From contig JAZHEJ010000042.1 in assembly GCA_036679665.1 (NCBI GenBank), positions 1 to 64,000 on the forward strand: a DNA stretch of 64,000 nucleotides, given 5' to 3'. How positions within the stretch are numbered: the stretch's first letter is position 1; every line of letters starts with the position of its first letter. The DNA comes from Tethybacter castelli (GTDB lineage Bacteria > Pseudomonadota > Gammaproteobacteria > Tethybacterales > Tethybacteraceae). Shown one piece after another: positions 34,300 to 43,886 of the stretch. The notes under the pieces were generated by a model. The model was not told the DNA's origin and did no database searches. It was given only the letters and a program-made list of their open reading frames with translations. The position numbers were made by a program, and so were the translations under genes.

Positions 34300-35024
34300 C
34301 AGTACGGAGCGATTAGCAACTGGGCGTAGTGCATAACTGGCATCGCGGATCCTTTGCGACGCATTCTGCCTTCGATGTTAAGCAAACAACCAATGTCTCC
34401 CATCGCCAAAACATCAGCCTTGCTGGCCATGGCGCAGGCACATTTGGCATCGGCCATTTGTCCGGATGCGGCGCCGAACTTTACCGCGAAGGTTCCGCCA
34501 AATCCGCAACAAATCTCGGCATCTTGCATGTCTACTAGCTCGTGTCCGGCGGCAATAAGCAACTTGCGAGGCCCATCACGAATACCTAATTCGCGCAATC
34601 CGGCACACGAGTCGTGATATGCGATGAGTTTTGGTTGCGGATGAAGTTGCGGCGCAAATTCAACTTCGAGTAAGAATTGGGATAGCTCCATGGTTTTATC
34701 AGCCAGTTCCATGCACAGTTGCGCGCCGGGTTCGTCTTTGGCGAACAGCTTGGTGATATGGGTGCAGATCGCGCCGACACAAGAACCAGAGGGTGCCACC
34801 ACTTTATCGCAACCACTAAATTCTGTCGCAAGCTTTTGCGCGAGTCGTTTCGCGTCTTCGCGCCGTCCACTGTTGAGCGCCGGTTGTCCGCAACAAGTTT
34901 GAGATGTTGGGATCAGTGGGTTAAAACCAGCCTGTTCTAATAATTTTTGCGTATCGCGAACCACATCCGGTCGCATCAAATCAGACAAACAGGTCGTCAT
35001 TATTCCTACTCTTTGATAGCTCAT
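34299..35024 (-). CDS. lutA: LutA, CCG-domain iron-sulfur protein
   Basis: 241 residues with two cysteine-rich CCG domains: TTCLSDLMRPDV with SQTCCGQPALNSGRREDA, and YHDSCAGLRELGIRDGPRKLL with DMQDAEICCGFGGTFAVKFG. This is the LutA/GlcF type of subunit that binds an unusual iron-sulfur cluster in lactate and related 2-hydroxyacid oxidation. It is the first gene of the minus-strand lut operon. The divergent 186-base gap to acpP should contain its promoter; I see no clear match on that strand. Confidence 0.94.
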   Translation of the reverse strand: MSYQRVGIMTTCLSDLMRPDVVRDTQKLLEQAGFNPLIPTSQTCCGQPALNSGRREDAKRLAQKLATEFSGCDKVVAPSGSCVGAICTHITKLFAKDEPGAQLCMELADKTMELSQFLLEVEFAPQLHPQPKLIAYHDSCAGLRELGIRDGPRKLLIAAGHELVDMQDAEICCGFGGTFAVKFGAASGQMADAKCACAMASKADVLAMGDIGCLLNIEGRMRRKGSAMPVMHYAQLLIAPY

Positions 35025-35171
35025 GAACCTAGTACATACGGAGTGTGGTTCGGCAATTCGACAAATTTACCCATGCAGCTATTTTAATTCTTGCTTTGTG
35101 ATGACGCTTTTTATCGGTCGCAGTGTGCAATCACTTATCACCTGAAGGCAATAAACCGCATATTTCTGATA

Positions 35172-35177
35172 TATAAT
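35172..35177 (+). promoter_or_regulatory. Candidate -10 element for acpP
   Basis: A perfect TATAAT sits 33 bases upstream of the acpP GTG, in an AT-rich stretch. The -35 region (around 35149-35154) is a poor match. A good GGAG ribosome site follows at 35198-35201. Confidence 0.4.
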
Positions 35178-35210
35178 TTCGTTATTAAACAATATGTGGA
35201 GTAATTAAAA

Positions 35211-35462
35211 GTGGATGATACCCAAATCAAGGAAGGCGTAATCAATATCGTTTCTGAATTGTTAGGTAAACCAGCGGAAGAAATTTCGATAGAAAGTAAG
35301 TTTGTGGATGACTTGGGTGCGGATTCGCTAGATAATGTTGAATTGGTAATGGCCATGGAGCAAAAATTTGAAATCGAGATTCCTGACGAAAAATCGATGC
35401 AAATTACCAGCGTTGGTGAGGCCATTAAGCACATCCAGGAGCATTTCCGGAACAAAGCTTAA
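35211..35462 (+). CDS. acpP: Acyl carrier protein
   Basis: 83 residues, acidic. DDLGADSLDNVELVMAMEQKF contains the DSL serine that receives the 4'-phosphopantetheine arm; IPDEKSMQITSVGEAIKHI is the conserved helix III-IV region. Carries growing acyl chains in fatty acid synthesis and is the partner of FabF next door and of the Aas-like acyl-ACP synthetase at 3193. GTG start with GGAG eight bases upstream. fabD and fabG, which often precede acpP, are not here. Confidence 0.95.
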   Translation: MDDTQIKEGVINIVSELLGKPAEEISIESKFVDDLGADSLDNVELVMAMEQKFEIEIPDEKSMQITSVGEAIKHIQEHFRNKA

Positions 35463-35464
35463 GG

Positions 35465-36709
35465 ATGCGGGGACGCCGGGTAGTTGTAACCGGCATAGGC
35501 ATCGTATCTCCACTTGGTAACAGTAGCGAACGTGTCTGGCAGCAGCTAAACGCTGGCGTATCCGGAGTTTCTCGGATCGACCGTTTCGATCCGCAAGGTC
35601 ATGTTTGCCAGATTGCGGCGCAGGTTTCTGATTTTAGCGATGCTAAGGCATTTAATCCGCGCTACGCTCGTCGTGCTGATCTGTTTATCCGGTACGCTGT
35701 CGCCGCGGCAGAAGAAGCGATTATCCACGCCGGTTTGAATTCCAGCGCGCACTTGGACAATGATCGTGCCGGGGTATTGATAGGCTCAGGGATCGGCGGA
35801 ATGCCCATGATTGAATCTTGTCATTCGATTCTTGTGGAACAAGGACCCAAACGAGTGTCGCCGTTTTTTATTCCGAGTGCGATCATAAATCAGGCCGCAG
35901 GTTGGGTGGCGATGCTGTTTGATTTACGTGGCCCGAATCTGGCGGTGGTAACCGCTTGTACCACAGGGTTGCATTGCATTGGCGATGCCGCTAGGACTAT
36001 CGCTTATGGTGACGCTGAAGTGATGATCGCCGGTGGTAGCGAAGGCGCTATTACTCCGCTATCGCTAGCCGGTTTTGCTAGCACCAAGGCGTTAGCTTGC
36101 AGAAATGATGACCCGGCCCGCGCTTCTCGGCCGTTTGACTCGGGACGCAATGGATTTGTACTGGGCGAAGGGGCGGGAATTTTGGTACTAGAAGAAATGG
36201 ACTATGCCAAAGCGCGAGGTGCGAATATTTACTGTGAAGTTTCCGGGTATGGGATGAGTTGTGATGCGCATCATATCACCGCGCCGCCACCAGATGGCAA
36301 CGGAGCACGGCGTGCGATGGATAATGCGTTGCGCGACGCGGAATTTGCGGTGCGCGATATCCAGCACGTCAACGCCCATGGTACTTCAACGCCGCTTGGC
36401 GACAAGGCTGAAACACGCGCGATCCGTGATGTTTTTGGTAGTCATGCCGATCAACTGGCGGTCTCCGGCACCAAGTCGATGACCGGACACTTGCTTGGAG
36501 CGGCAGGCGGAATTGAAGCGGTGTTTAGCGTACAGTCCTTAATTAAGCAGTGTGTGCCGCCGACTATCAACCTGGATAATCCTGATCCTGAATGCGATCT
36601 TGATTATGTCGCAGGTACCACGGGTCGGTCGATGGATGTGAAGGCGGTTATGACCAACTCGTTTGGTTTTGGCGGGACCAACGGTTCGTTGGTTTTTTCT
36701 ATTGTTTAG
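35465..36709 (+). CDS. fabF: 3-oxoacyl-[acyl-carrier-protein] synthase II
   Basis: 414 residues. Condenses acyl-ACP with malonyl-ACP and governs chain elongation of unsaturated acids. Catalytic Cys in VTACTTGLHCIGDAA, His in VNAHGTSTPLGDKAE, the Lys in GTKSMTGHLLGAAGG and second His in the same motif, ending NSFGFGGTNGSLVF. The order acpP-fabF with a 2-base gap suits one operon. Start ATG directly after the acpP stop. Confidence 0.95.
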   Translation: MRGRRVVVTGIGIVSPLGNSSERVWQQLNAGVSGVSRIDRFDPQGHVCQIAAQVSDFSDAKAFNPRYARRADLFIRYAVAAAEEAIIHAGLNSSAHLDNDRAGVLIGSGIGGMPMIESCHSILVEQGPKRVSPFFIPSAIINQAAGWVAMLFDLRGPNLAVVTACTTGLHCIGDAARTIAYGDAEVMIAGGSEGAITPLSLAGFASTKALACRNDDPARASRPFDSGRNGFVLGEGAGILVLEEMDYAKARGANIYCEVSGYGMSCDAHHITAPPPDGNGARRAMDNALRDAEFAVRDIQHVNAHGTSTPLGDKAETRAIRDVFGSHADQLAVSGTKSMTGHLLGAAGGIEAVFSVQSLIKQCVPPTINLDNPDPECDLDYVAGTTGRSMDVKAVMTNSFGFGGTNGSLVFSIV

Positions 36710-36738
36710 TCCATGACAGCCTGCAGCGAACGACTGTC

Positions 36739-39700
36739 GTGAAACTAATTAGCATCGTACTGTCTGGATTTAAGTCTTTTGCTGAGCGCACCGAAATCAA
36801 GCTCGACAGCGGCATCACTGCGGTTGTGGGCCCAAATGGTTGCGGTAAATCCAACGTAAGTGACGCGGTACGCTGGGTCATGGGCGAAAGCCGTGCTAGC
36901 CGCCTGCGTCAGGATAACACTGCGGACATTATCTTCAATGGTTGTAGCACTCGTGCCGCATCCGACTGGTGTAGTGTTGAAATGCGGTTGCATAACGATA
37001 GCAAGCGTGACTTGGGAATGTGGAGTAATTATGCCGAATTGTCGATCCGCAGGCAGGTTGACCGCGGTGGAGACTCCAATTACTTTATCAACGGTCAGCG
37101 AGTTCGCCGACGCGATGTGACCGACCTGTTTGCCGGAACCGGTTCAGGAGCCCGTTCTTATGGCATTGTCGCTCAGGAACAAATTACTCATATCGTGCAA
37201 TCCGATCCGCAAAATCTCAGGGCTTTGTTAGAGGATGCGGCGGGAGTATCCACCTATAAAGAAAGGCGTAAGGAAACGGAACGAAGACTAGTGCACAGTC
37301 AGGATAATTTGGAACGTTTGGAAGATTTGGCCGGCGAGCTGCGTCAGCGAGTCAAAACGTTGGCCAAACAGGCAAAACTAGCGGATACGGTACGGCAAAC
37401 CGAAGTGCAGCTCAACCATGTAAAGTGCCTTGAGTTGGTGTATCGTCTTGAGCAACTGCAAGAAATTAGCGCGTCAGCCAAAATTCAGCTGGATCAGGCA
37501 AGCGAAAAAAAAGGTGTCGTCCAGCAACAGCTTATTAACCAAGAAGATAAGTTGCGCCAAGCCCGTACGGTGCGTCAGCACAAGGCCGATAAATTACCAA
37601 AGCTGCAAGGTGCTCATTATGAAGCCTCGTCGGAACTGGAAAGAGTCCGCCAGCAAATTCGCGAAGACGAAATTGTTCACCAGCAAAATCAACAGATGTA
37701 CACTGATACTGAAGCTGCGATCAAAGTACAGCTAAGTTCAGAAAAACAGATTACCAATGATCTAAAAGACCTAAATACTAAAGTCGCAGCCGCGGCCGCG
37801 CAGCACGAGCAGACTGCTAAAGAGGAGCTTACTGCAAAACGATCGCTGTCCAAGTACCAAAGCGACTTTGCCAAGGCTCGTCAAAACGTCGAGTTACAGC
37901 AGATCACACTTAACAAGGCCATCCATTTTGAACGGGAAGCGACATCGACTAAAAAGCTTGCTGAACAACGTGAGACGGACAATAAACTACTGCTAGCTAG
38001 CGCCGAGCAAGAGTTGACTAATCTTGCGCCCGCGGATAAATTCGACCAGCGCAGCCTTGAGGCACTAAGAGAATCCGCAGCCACGGCCAAACAAGAAGCT
38101 CAAAATTGCGCCGCTCGGTTGCAAAAGTCGCAAGATGATCTACTTGAACTACGCGAAGAGTTTTATCGCTTCCAAAGCAAAATAGGCGGTATGAAAACCG
38201 AGCAGCAGTTGCTGGAAAACGTGTCCGGTGAGCATCAGCAACGCTATGGACAATGGCTCAAGGATAACAACATTACTAACACTTCGCGAATTGTTGAGCG
38301 AGCGCTTTTTGAAGCAGAAGGGTTAGAGTGTGCGGTCGACGCGGCTTTGGCGGTACTGTTGAACGGATTTGAAGTGGACGATCTTGCCAAATACAGCAAG
38401 TCTGAGGATTTGCCTGAAGGCTTGGTGCTGGTTAACCCGAACGCATCTACATCGACCAACGCACGATATAAGGCGCACTCGCACATGCAGCTGTTGATCG
38501 ATAAAATCACCTGCCCACAACTTTGGCAGGCGACCTTGGCCAACTGGCTTTCCGGTGTGTATCTTGCGGCGGATCATGCCACCGCTTTAGTCTGGCAAAA
38601 ACAAATTCGCGCCGGTGAAATGGTAGTTACCGCTGACGGACGCTGTTATTATCCGGCGGCGATCTGTGTGCCGGACAAACGCGGCTCAAAGTTACAATTG
38701 CAATCCCAGCTCAAGCGCGTTGCCAAACAGATCGCAGTAGCCAATGATAAATTTGTACAGTTGCAACAACGTCTGGATAATCAAAAAATAAGCTACGCCA
38801 AATTAGTTGCGCAAAGTAAGCAGCTAGCTTCGGTACGGGAAAAAACGCAACAAAAACTTGCTGAATCAGAACGTGAGGCGATGCGATGTGCGCACACCAA
38901 CCAATTTCATGCTGATCAAACCAAGCGGTTATCAGCTTCTATAGTCGGTGCTAAAGAGATGATTAAGCAACAAAAACAGTTGGCTGAACAAGCGTTTAGT
39001 GAACTTCAAAAGGCAAGCGGCGACGTGCAAGAAGCAAGCGACTTACATCAAAAGCTTGGCGTTGCGCTTGCGGACTGTGAAGCGCAACTAGAAGGCCAGC
39101 GTGAAGTCTGCGCACGGCTTTCCGCAGCTTTGCGTGAAAGTCAATTGTCAGCCACCCACGAACAACAACGGGTTGTCGATTTACAAAATCGGTTAAGTGA
39201 ACATCGGCAACAACTTGCGGACAACAGGCAACGCAGTACGCAGATCAAAGCGCAGTTTAAGCTGCGTGACACCGATCGCTTTGAGCGCGAACTAAAAGCG
39301 GTGGAACGTAAAGTGGTCAAAACCAAGCAGGCGTTGGAAAAAATGGAGTATCAAGCGCAAGAAGCCAGCAAACAGGAAGTTATCGCAGAGCAGGAAATGA
39401 CACAGATTCGTCAAGGTGTTGAGCAGCAATCGCAAGCCTGCCACCAATTGGAAATTGACTTCACAGGTCGCAGTTCGGAGGCGCGGGCGGTCCAGGCGCA
39501 GATCGAACAGTTCAACATTAACCCGCAGGATCTAGAAAATACGCGTCGGCAATGCGGTAACGCTGACCAAGCATCTCGGCTTGCTGAAAAGCTGCGGAGC
39601 AAAATCGATAACGTCGGGGAAGTCAACTATGCGGCCGAAGCTGAACACGTCGAAGCTCAGCAGCGTTTGGAGCAAACCCAAGTGCAGATGGATGACTTAG

Positions 39701-40245
39701 GCGAAGCCATGGAAGCTTTGCGTGTTGCAATTGGGCGGATTGATCAGGAGATGCTTGCGCGCCTCAAACAGGTGTTTAGCAACTTGAACCTGAGTTTTGA
39801 CACATTGTTTAAAAATTTGTTTGAAGGCGGTAGCGCGGCACTGAATATGACCGGCGATAGCCTGTTAAGCGCCGGTTTGCGATTGGATGTATGCCCTCCA
39901 GGTAAGCGAGTTAGCAATATACAAGCTTTGTCCGGCGGTGAAAAAACGTTGGTGGGGCTAGCTTTTTTGTTTGCGCTAAACGAGCTGAATTCGCCGCCGT
40001 TTTGTATTCTTGACGAAGCTGACGCGGCGCTGGACGAGGCCAACACGCTTCGCTTTAGTCGGCTGGTTGACGCGATGCGTTCCAAGACGCAATTTTTGAT
40101 TATTACTCACAACCGCGCGGTAATGGAAAATGTTGAGCGTATGATCGGCATTACGCAAGAGCAGAAAGGTATTTCCAAGGTGGTGTCTGTGAAAATGAAG
40201 TCTTTGTTGGATAATGCACACCAGGTTTCCGATGCGGTGGCCTGA
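36739..40245 (+). CDS. smc: Chromosome partition protein SMC
   Basis: 1168 residues. ATP-driven chromosome organiser of the condensin type. N-terminal head with FKSFAERTEI and VGPNGCGKSNVSDAVRWVMGE (Walker A), VAQEQITHIVQSDP and EDAAGVSTYKERRKE; a first coiled coil (about 165-500, rich in Gln, Lys, Glu); hinge (about 505-640); second coiled coil; C-terminal head with ALSGGEKTLVGLAFLFAL (signature) and FCILDEADAALDEAN (Walker B). GTG start. Its presence means this lineage uses SMC, not the MukB system of enterics. No scpA or scpB is adjacent. It ends 2 bases before zipA. Confidence 0.95.
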   Translation: MKLISIVLSGFKSFAERTEIKLDSGITAVVGPNGCGKSNVSDAVRWVMGESRASRLRQDNTADIIFNGCSTRAASDWCSVEMRLHNDSKRDLGMWSNYAELSIRRQVDRGGDSNYFINGQRVRRRDVTDLFAGTGSGARSYGIVAQEQITHIVQSDPQNLRALLEDAAGVSTYKERRKETERRLVHSQDNLERLEDLAGELRQRVKTLAKQAKLADTVRQTEVQLNHVKCLELVYRLEQLQEISASAKIQLDQASEKKGVVQQQLINQEDKLRQARTVRQHKADKLPKLQGAHYEASSELERVRQQIREDEIVHQQNQQMYTDTEAAIKVQLSSEKQITNDLKDLNTKVAAAAAQHEQTAKEELTAKRSLSKYQSDFAKARQNVELQQITLNKAIHFEREATSTKKLAEQRETDNKLLLASAEQELTNLAPADKFDQRSLEALRESAATAKQEAQNCAARLQKSQDDLLELREEFYRFQSKIGGMKTEQQLLENVSGEHQQRYGQWLKDNNITNTSRIVERALFEAEGLECAVDAALAVLLNGFEVDDLAKYSKSEDLPEGLVLVNPNASTSTNARYKAHSHMQLLIDKITCPQLWQATLANWLSGVYLAADHATALVWQKQIRAGEMVVTADGRCYYPAAICVPDKRGSKLQLQSQLKRVAKQIAVANDKFVQLQQRLDNQKISYAKLVAQSKQLASVREKTQQKLAESEREAMRCAHTNQFHADQTKRLSASIVGAKEMIKQQKQLAEQAFSELQKASGDVQEASDLHQKLGVALADCEAQLEGQREVCARLSAALRESQLSATHEQQRVVDLQNRLSEHRQQLADNRQRSTQIKAQFKLRDTDRFERELKAVERKVVKTKQALEKMEYQAQEASKQEVIAEQEMTQIRQGVEQQSQACHQLEIDFTGRSSEARAVQAQIEQFNINPQDLENTRRQCGNADQASRLAEKLRSKIDNVGEVNYAAEAEHVEAQQRLEQTQVQMDDLGEAMEALRVAIGRIDQEMLARLKQVFSNLNLSFDTLFKNLFEGGSAALNMTGDSLLSAGLRLDVCPPGKRVSNIQALSGGEKTLVGLAFLFALNELNSPPFCILDEADAALDEANTLRFSRLVDAMRSKTQFLIITHNRAVMENVERMIGITQEQKGISKVVSVKMKSLLDNAHQVSDAVA

Positions 40246-40247
40246 AT

Positions 40248-41552
40248 TTGATTCAATTGCAGTATCTGACTTTCATTATTATCATTATCGCGCCGTTTGT
40301 CATATACGGCGGATATCTGCTATGGCTACGTTCGGCAAATATGTCGCGTCGCGCCGCTAAGCAACAGCGAGGCGCAAAACCAGGACTCAAGATGCGTGTC
40401 TCAGAGCCGACCATGTCGACCACTGCCGCGCAAATTGAAGATGTCGGTCTTGAGCAAGAAAAACTCAACCCTAGCCAAGTTGTGCAACAAGAAGAAACGG
40501 AATCGGAAACAATGCAAGAACACGTTGCGGACGCAAGCTCGACAGCGCCGGTGGAGTTGCAGGATGATGCGAAACTAGATATTCAAGCTAGTCAACCTGA
40601 CCAAACCGTACATGCTAGCGCAGCAAACGGTGATCAGCAGGTTACCGATTCGTCGGCTCAAGCTGATAAATCCAAAACTGAAAACGGAGATACCGCTAAC
40701 AAAGGCGAAGAATTTCCAGCAATCGGATCTGATCAACTAAACGACTTTTTTTATTACGTGGTGCGCGTCACCGTTCCCAAGAAAATTCATACCAAGGTTA
40801 TTTGGCAACTAGCCCAGAAACTTGCCAAGCAAGCGGGGCTCCAGATGTATCAGCTGATGCTCGGGCATGATCCTGAGATCGGGGTATGGGAAAACCCGCG
40901 TCCGGACAAAAACTATCGTCATTTAGTGTGGGCGGTGCCGTTATGTAACCGCAACACGCATATTAGCGGTTCGATTATCGCTTCGGTCGTTACTGTCTTC
41001 CAAGATACGATGCGCAAGGTTGGCGGCATTGCTGATTTCAGTTCGCAAAATGATATTCAAAAGCGCTTAGAGAAGGTTGATGAATTTTGCAATCATGTTG
41101 ACCATAAAGTTACAGTTTATTTGCTTGCCAGTCGGGAAGATGAAGGTATGCCTCGCCGTTGCGGAGAAATAATTTCACTGGCACTTACGGAAAAAATTGA
41201 AGAAATCGACGGTAGTTTGCTACGCATGTCAAACGGCGAAGTCTGGTTCAGGCTATATGCCGGCAACGGCGAAGAAATTGTCAGCAAATCGCCGGATCGC
41301 AAGGTCGCCAGCTTGGTTTTGGAAATGGATTTTCCTCATGTTTCTAACACTGATGACGCGTTGCGGGAAATGTTCGCACTTGCCGGCAAGCTCGCCAGGG
41401 TACTGCGTTTTCGCCTAGTCGACGCTAGCCAGAACACGATTGATGATGCTCATATTGAGGAAATTCAGCAGGAAATTATGGAGCTGCGCGAATATATGTT
41501 GCATCAAGGAGTACGCCCCGGCAGTAAACTTGCCCGCGCATTGTTTAGTTAG
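40248..41552 (+). CDS. zipA: Cell division protein ZipA
   Basis: 434 residues. An N-terminal membrane anchor (YLTFIIIIIAPFVIYGGYLLWL), a long acidic, Gln/Ser-rich linker (about 45-160), then a ZipA C-terminal FtsZ-binding domain (about 163-434) ending GVRPGSKLARALFS, much like pseudomonad ZipA. Ties the FtsZ ring to the inner membrane. TTG start two bases after smc; no ATG is available before the membrane segment. Sequence identity to E. coli ZipA looks low, but topology, C-terminal tail and position between smc and ligA make the call firm. Confidence 0.9.
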   Translation: MIQLQYLTFIIIIIAPFVIYGGYLLWLRSANMSRRAAKQQRGAKPGLKMRVSEPTMSTTAAQIEDVGLEQEKLNPSQVVQQEETESETMQEHVADASSTAPVELQDDAKLDIQASQPDQTVHASAANGDQQVTDSSAQADKSKTENGDTANKGEEFPAIGSDQLNDFFYYVVRVTVPKKIHTKVIWQLAQKLAKQAGLQMYQLMLGHDPEIGVWENPRPDKNYRHLVWAVPLCNRNTHISGSIIASVVTVFQDTMRKVGGIADFSSQNDIQKRLEKVDEFCNHVDHKVTVYLLASREDEGMPRRCGEIISLALTEKIEEIDGSLLRMSNGEVWFRLYAGNGEEIVSKSPDRKVASLVLEMDFPHVSNTDDALREMFALAGKLARVLRFRLVDASQNTIDDAHIEEIQQEIMELREYMLHQGVRPGSKLARALFS

Positions 41553-41554
41553 CC

Positions 41555-43870
41555 ATGGCAGCAGAAGGTGACGAACCGCATGAGCGGATTCGACAATTGC
41601 GCAAGCTTATCGCCTATCACGACCAACTTTATTTCGATCGGGACGATCCACAGATCAGCGATCAAGAATACGACTCGAGCTACACAAAGTTGCTTGAGCT
41701 TGAAAAGCGGTATCCGCAATATAGCGACGAAAATTCACCGACTGCGCGCGTAGGAGGTTCATACACTCCCACTTTCGCACCGGTCGTCCATCAGGTGCCG
41801 ATGCTGTCATTGGAAAAAGCGTATCAAATCACTGAAGTGGAAAGGTTTTGGGCGCGTTTGGCCGGCGAATCCGCCAGGCAAGAATCTTGTATGGCGATGC
41901 CTAAACTGGATGGTTTGGCTATCGCGTTGCGGTACCGCGACGGCAAACTTGTTACCGGCGCCACCCGCGGCGATGGCCAGACAGGCGAGGATGTGACCGC
42001 AAACTTGCGTATGGTGCGTGGCATTCCGCCACGCCTTCTTGCATCAGTGCCGGACGAACTTGAGGTACGCGGTGAAGTATTCATGAGCCCGGACGCTTTC
42101 AAACAGGTCAATATCCAGTTGCGCGAAAAAGAACAAAAGGAATTTGTCAGTCCACGCAATGCGGCCGCCGGAACAATTCGCCAGCTCAATCCGCTACTGG
42201 TGCGCAACCGACGGCTGGACTTCAAGGCCTACTGGGCATGGACAGGACAAAACGATCTGCGGCTGAGCGCTGTTGATACCTTCGCGCAATTGCAAGAACT
42301 CGGTTTTGCCATTGTGGAGCCGGTACAGCTGATTGATTCGATTGAACAGTTCAAAAGTTATCTTGAGATGTTGATCGAAGTACGCGATAAGTTAGATAGT
42401 GAGGTGGACGGAGCAGTGCTCAGAGTAAATGATAGTACTTTGGCCGCAAAGCTTGGTGCCAACGCCAAATCTCCGCGCTGGTCGATTGCGTTTAAGTTTC
42501 AAGATCTGCATGTTCAAACCGAACTCAAAGACGTGGTATTTCAGATTGGACGCAGTGGAGTTATAACGCCGGTCGCCAAGCTTAAGCCCGTTCAAGTCAG
42601 AGGTGTCACGATCAGTTCCGCAACCTTGCATAACTGCCAAATTCTTGATCAATTTGAACTTAGGGTTGGCGATATACTTGAAATTACGCGGGCCGGTGAT
42701 GTAATTCCAAAAATACTCAAAGTGGCAAAGCGGACTGAAAATGAGCACGCGCGGCACATAAAAGCTCCTGAGAATTGTCCGCGATGCAATAAGACGTTGA
42801 TCAAAAAATCAGTTGATCTTCAGTGCGAAAATCCAGCCTGTCAAGGAGTGCTACTGCAACGGCTTAAGCATTTCGTGTCGCGCGACGCCTTGGATATCGA
42901 AGGTTTCGCTGGCCAACGCCTTGAACAGCTGGTCAAAGAGAAGCTGATAAACAGTCCTGCCGACTTGTTTGCGCTAAGCAAAAAGCAACTGGAAATATTT
43001 GGTGAAGATGCGCAGCAACTGGCAACCAACCTTGAGGCTTCGCTAAATCAGGCTCGCGACACGACGCTGGCAAAAGCTTTATTTGCTTTGAGTATTTCCG
43101 GATTAGGCGCCGCCGGTGCCAAAGCGCTTGCCGCAGCATTCGGTTCACTGGAAAATCTGGTTGGAGCTAGCCCTGCGACGTTGAGTTTTTTTAAGCCGGT
43201 TCAATTTGAAGTGGCACAAAATGTGCATGAAAGTCTGCATGGGCTAGGATACATAGAATTGATACGTTTGCGTGATCGAGGGGTGGTTTGGCCACAATTC
43301 GTTCCGTCGGGCAACATATTTCCGGTAGCAAGGTTGCTTAAGCATATTTTGTATTTGGAAAAAGCGCAACAACCCAATGACTGGCCGCGGTTGCCTCCGG
43401 TTTTCATCAGTCGGCTAGTCGGCGCCAAAATGATGCCTGACACTTTCGACAAGCTGCGCAACATTACTAGCAACGATCTGCTTGCAACCGGCATGAGCAA
43501 AAACGATGTGACACGATGCGCAACGCAGCTAGATCTGCTGCTTGCTTGCCCCGCGTTTTTAAATCTGGTACGCGAGTTGGAGGAATTAGCCAAAGTCAGC
43601 TGGGGAAAAGCAGCGAGCGCGGCATCTGGACCTTTGAGCGGACTTACGGTAATCGTGACCGGAACCTTGCAAGGCTATAACCGCCAGCAGGCTTGGGCGC
43701 TCGTCGAAAAGTACGGAGGCAAGATAATACAAAACGTTTCCACCAAGACCGATTTAGTGGTGGCGGGAGCCAAGCCCGGCGCCAGTAAGATTGCCCAAGC
43801 AGAAAAATTGGGGATTAAGGTGCTTGATCAAGAACAGCTGTTTGTTATGCTTGGTAAGCAAACATCTTAA
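41555..43870 (+). CDS. ligA: NAD-dependent DNA ligase, long form
   Basis: 771 residues against about 670 in E. coli. Domain Ia has YHDQLYFDRDDPQISDQEYD; the adenylation motif is AMPKLDGLAI with Lys117; then TRGDGQTGEDVT, EVRGEVFM, RNAAAGTIRQL, DGAVLRV and SPRWSIAFKF. The zinc finger is CPRCNK and CENPAC; then helix-hairpin-helix and a C-terminal BRCT domain. Two oddities: the conserved Glu two residues before the Lys (E. coli E113) is Met115, and about 100 extra residues lie between the HhH region and BRCT. Other gammaproteobacterial ligases can also be long. It starts two bases after zipA. Confidence 0.95.
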   Translation: MAAEGDEPHERIRQLRKLIAYHDQLYFDRDDPQISDQEYDSSYTKLLELEKRYPQYSDENSPTARVGGSYTPTFAPVVHQVPMLSLEKAYQITEVERFWARLAGESARQESCMAMPKLDGLAIALRYRDGKLVTGATRGDGQTGEDVTANLRMVRGIPPRLLASVPDELEVRGEVFMSPDAFKQVNIQLREKEQKEFVSPRNAAAGTIRQLNPLLVRNRRLDFKAYWAWTGQNDLRLSAVDTFAQLQELGFAIVEPVQLIDSIEQFKSYLEMLIEVRDKLDSEVDGAVLRVNDSTLAAKLGANAKSPRWSIAFKFQDLHVQTELKDVVFQIGRSGVITPVAKLKPVQVRGVTISSATLHNCQILDQFELRVGDILEITRAGDVIPKILKVAKRTENEHARHIKAPENCPRCNKTLIKKSVDLQCENPACQGVLLQRLKHFVSRDALDIEGFAGQRLEQLVKEKLINSPADLFALSKKQLEIFGEDAQQLATNLEASLNQARDTTLAKALFALSISGLGAAGAKALAAAFGSLENLVGASPATLSFFKPVQFEVAQNVHESLHGLGYIELIRLRDRGVVWPQFVPSGNIFPVARLLKHILYLEKAQQPNDWPRLPPVFISRLVGAKMMPDTFDKLRNITSNDLLATGMSKNDVTRCATQLDLLLACPAFLNLVRELEELAKVSWGKAASAASGPLSGLTVIVTGTLQGYNRQQAWALVEKYGGKIIQNVSTKTDLVVAGAKPGASKIAQAEKLGIKVLDQEQLFVMLGKQTS

Positions 43871-43886
43871 AATTCGCCCTTTGGCA

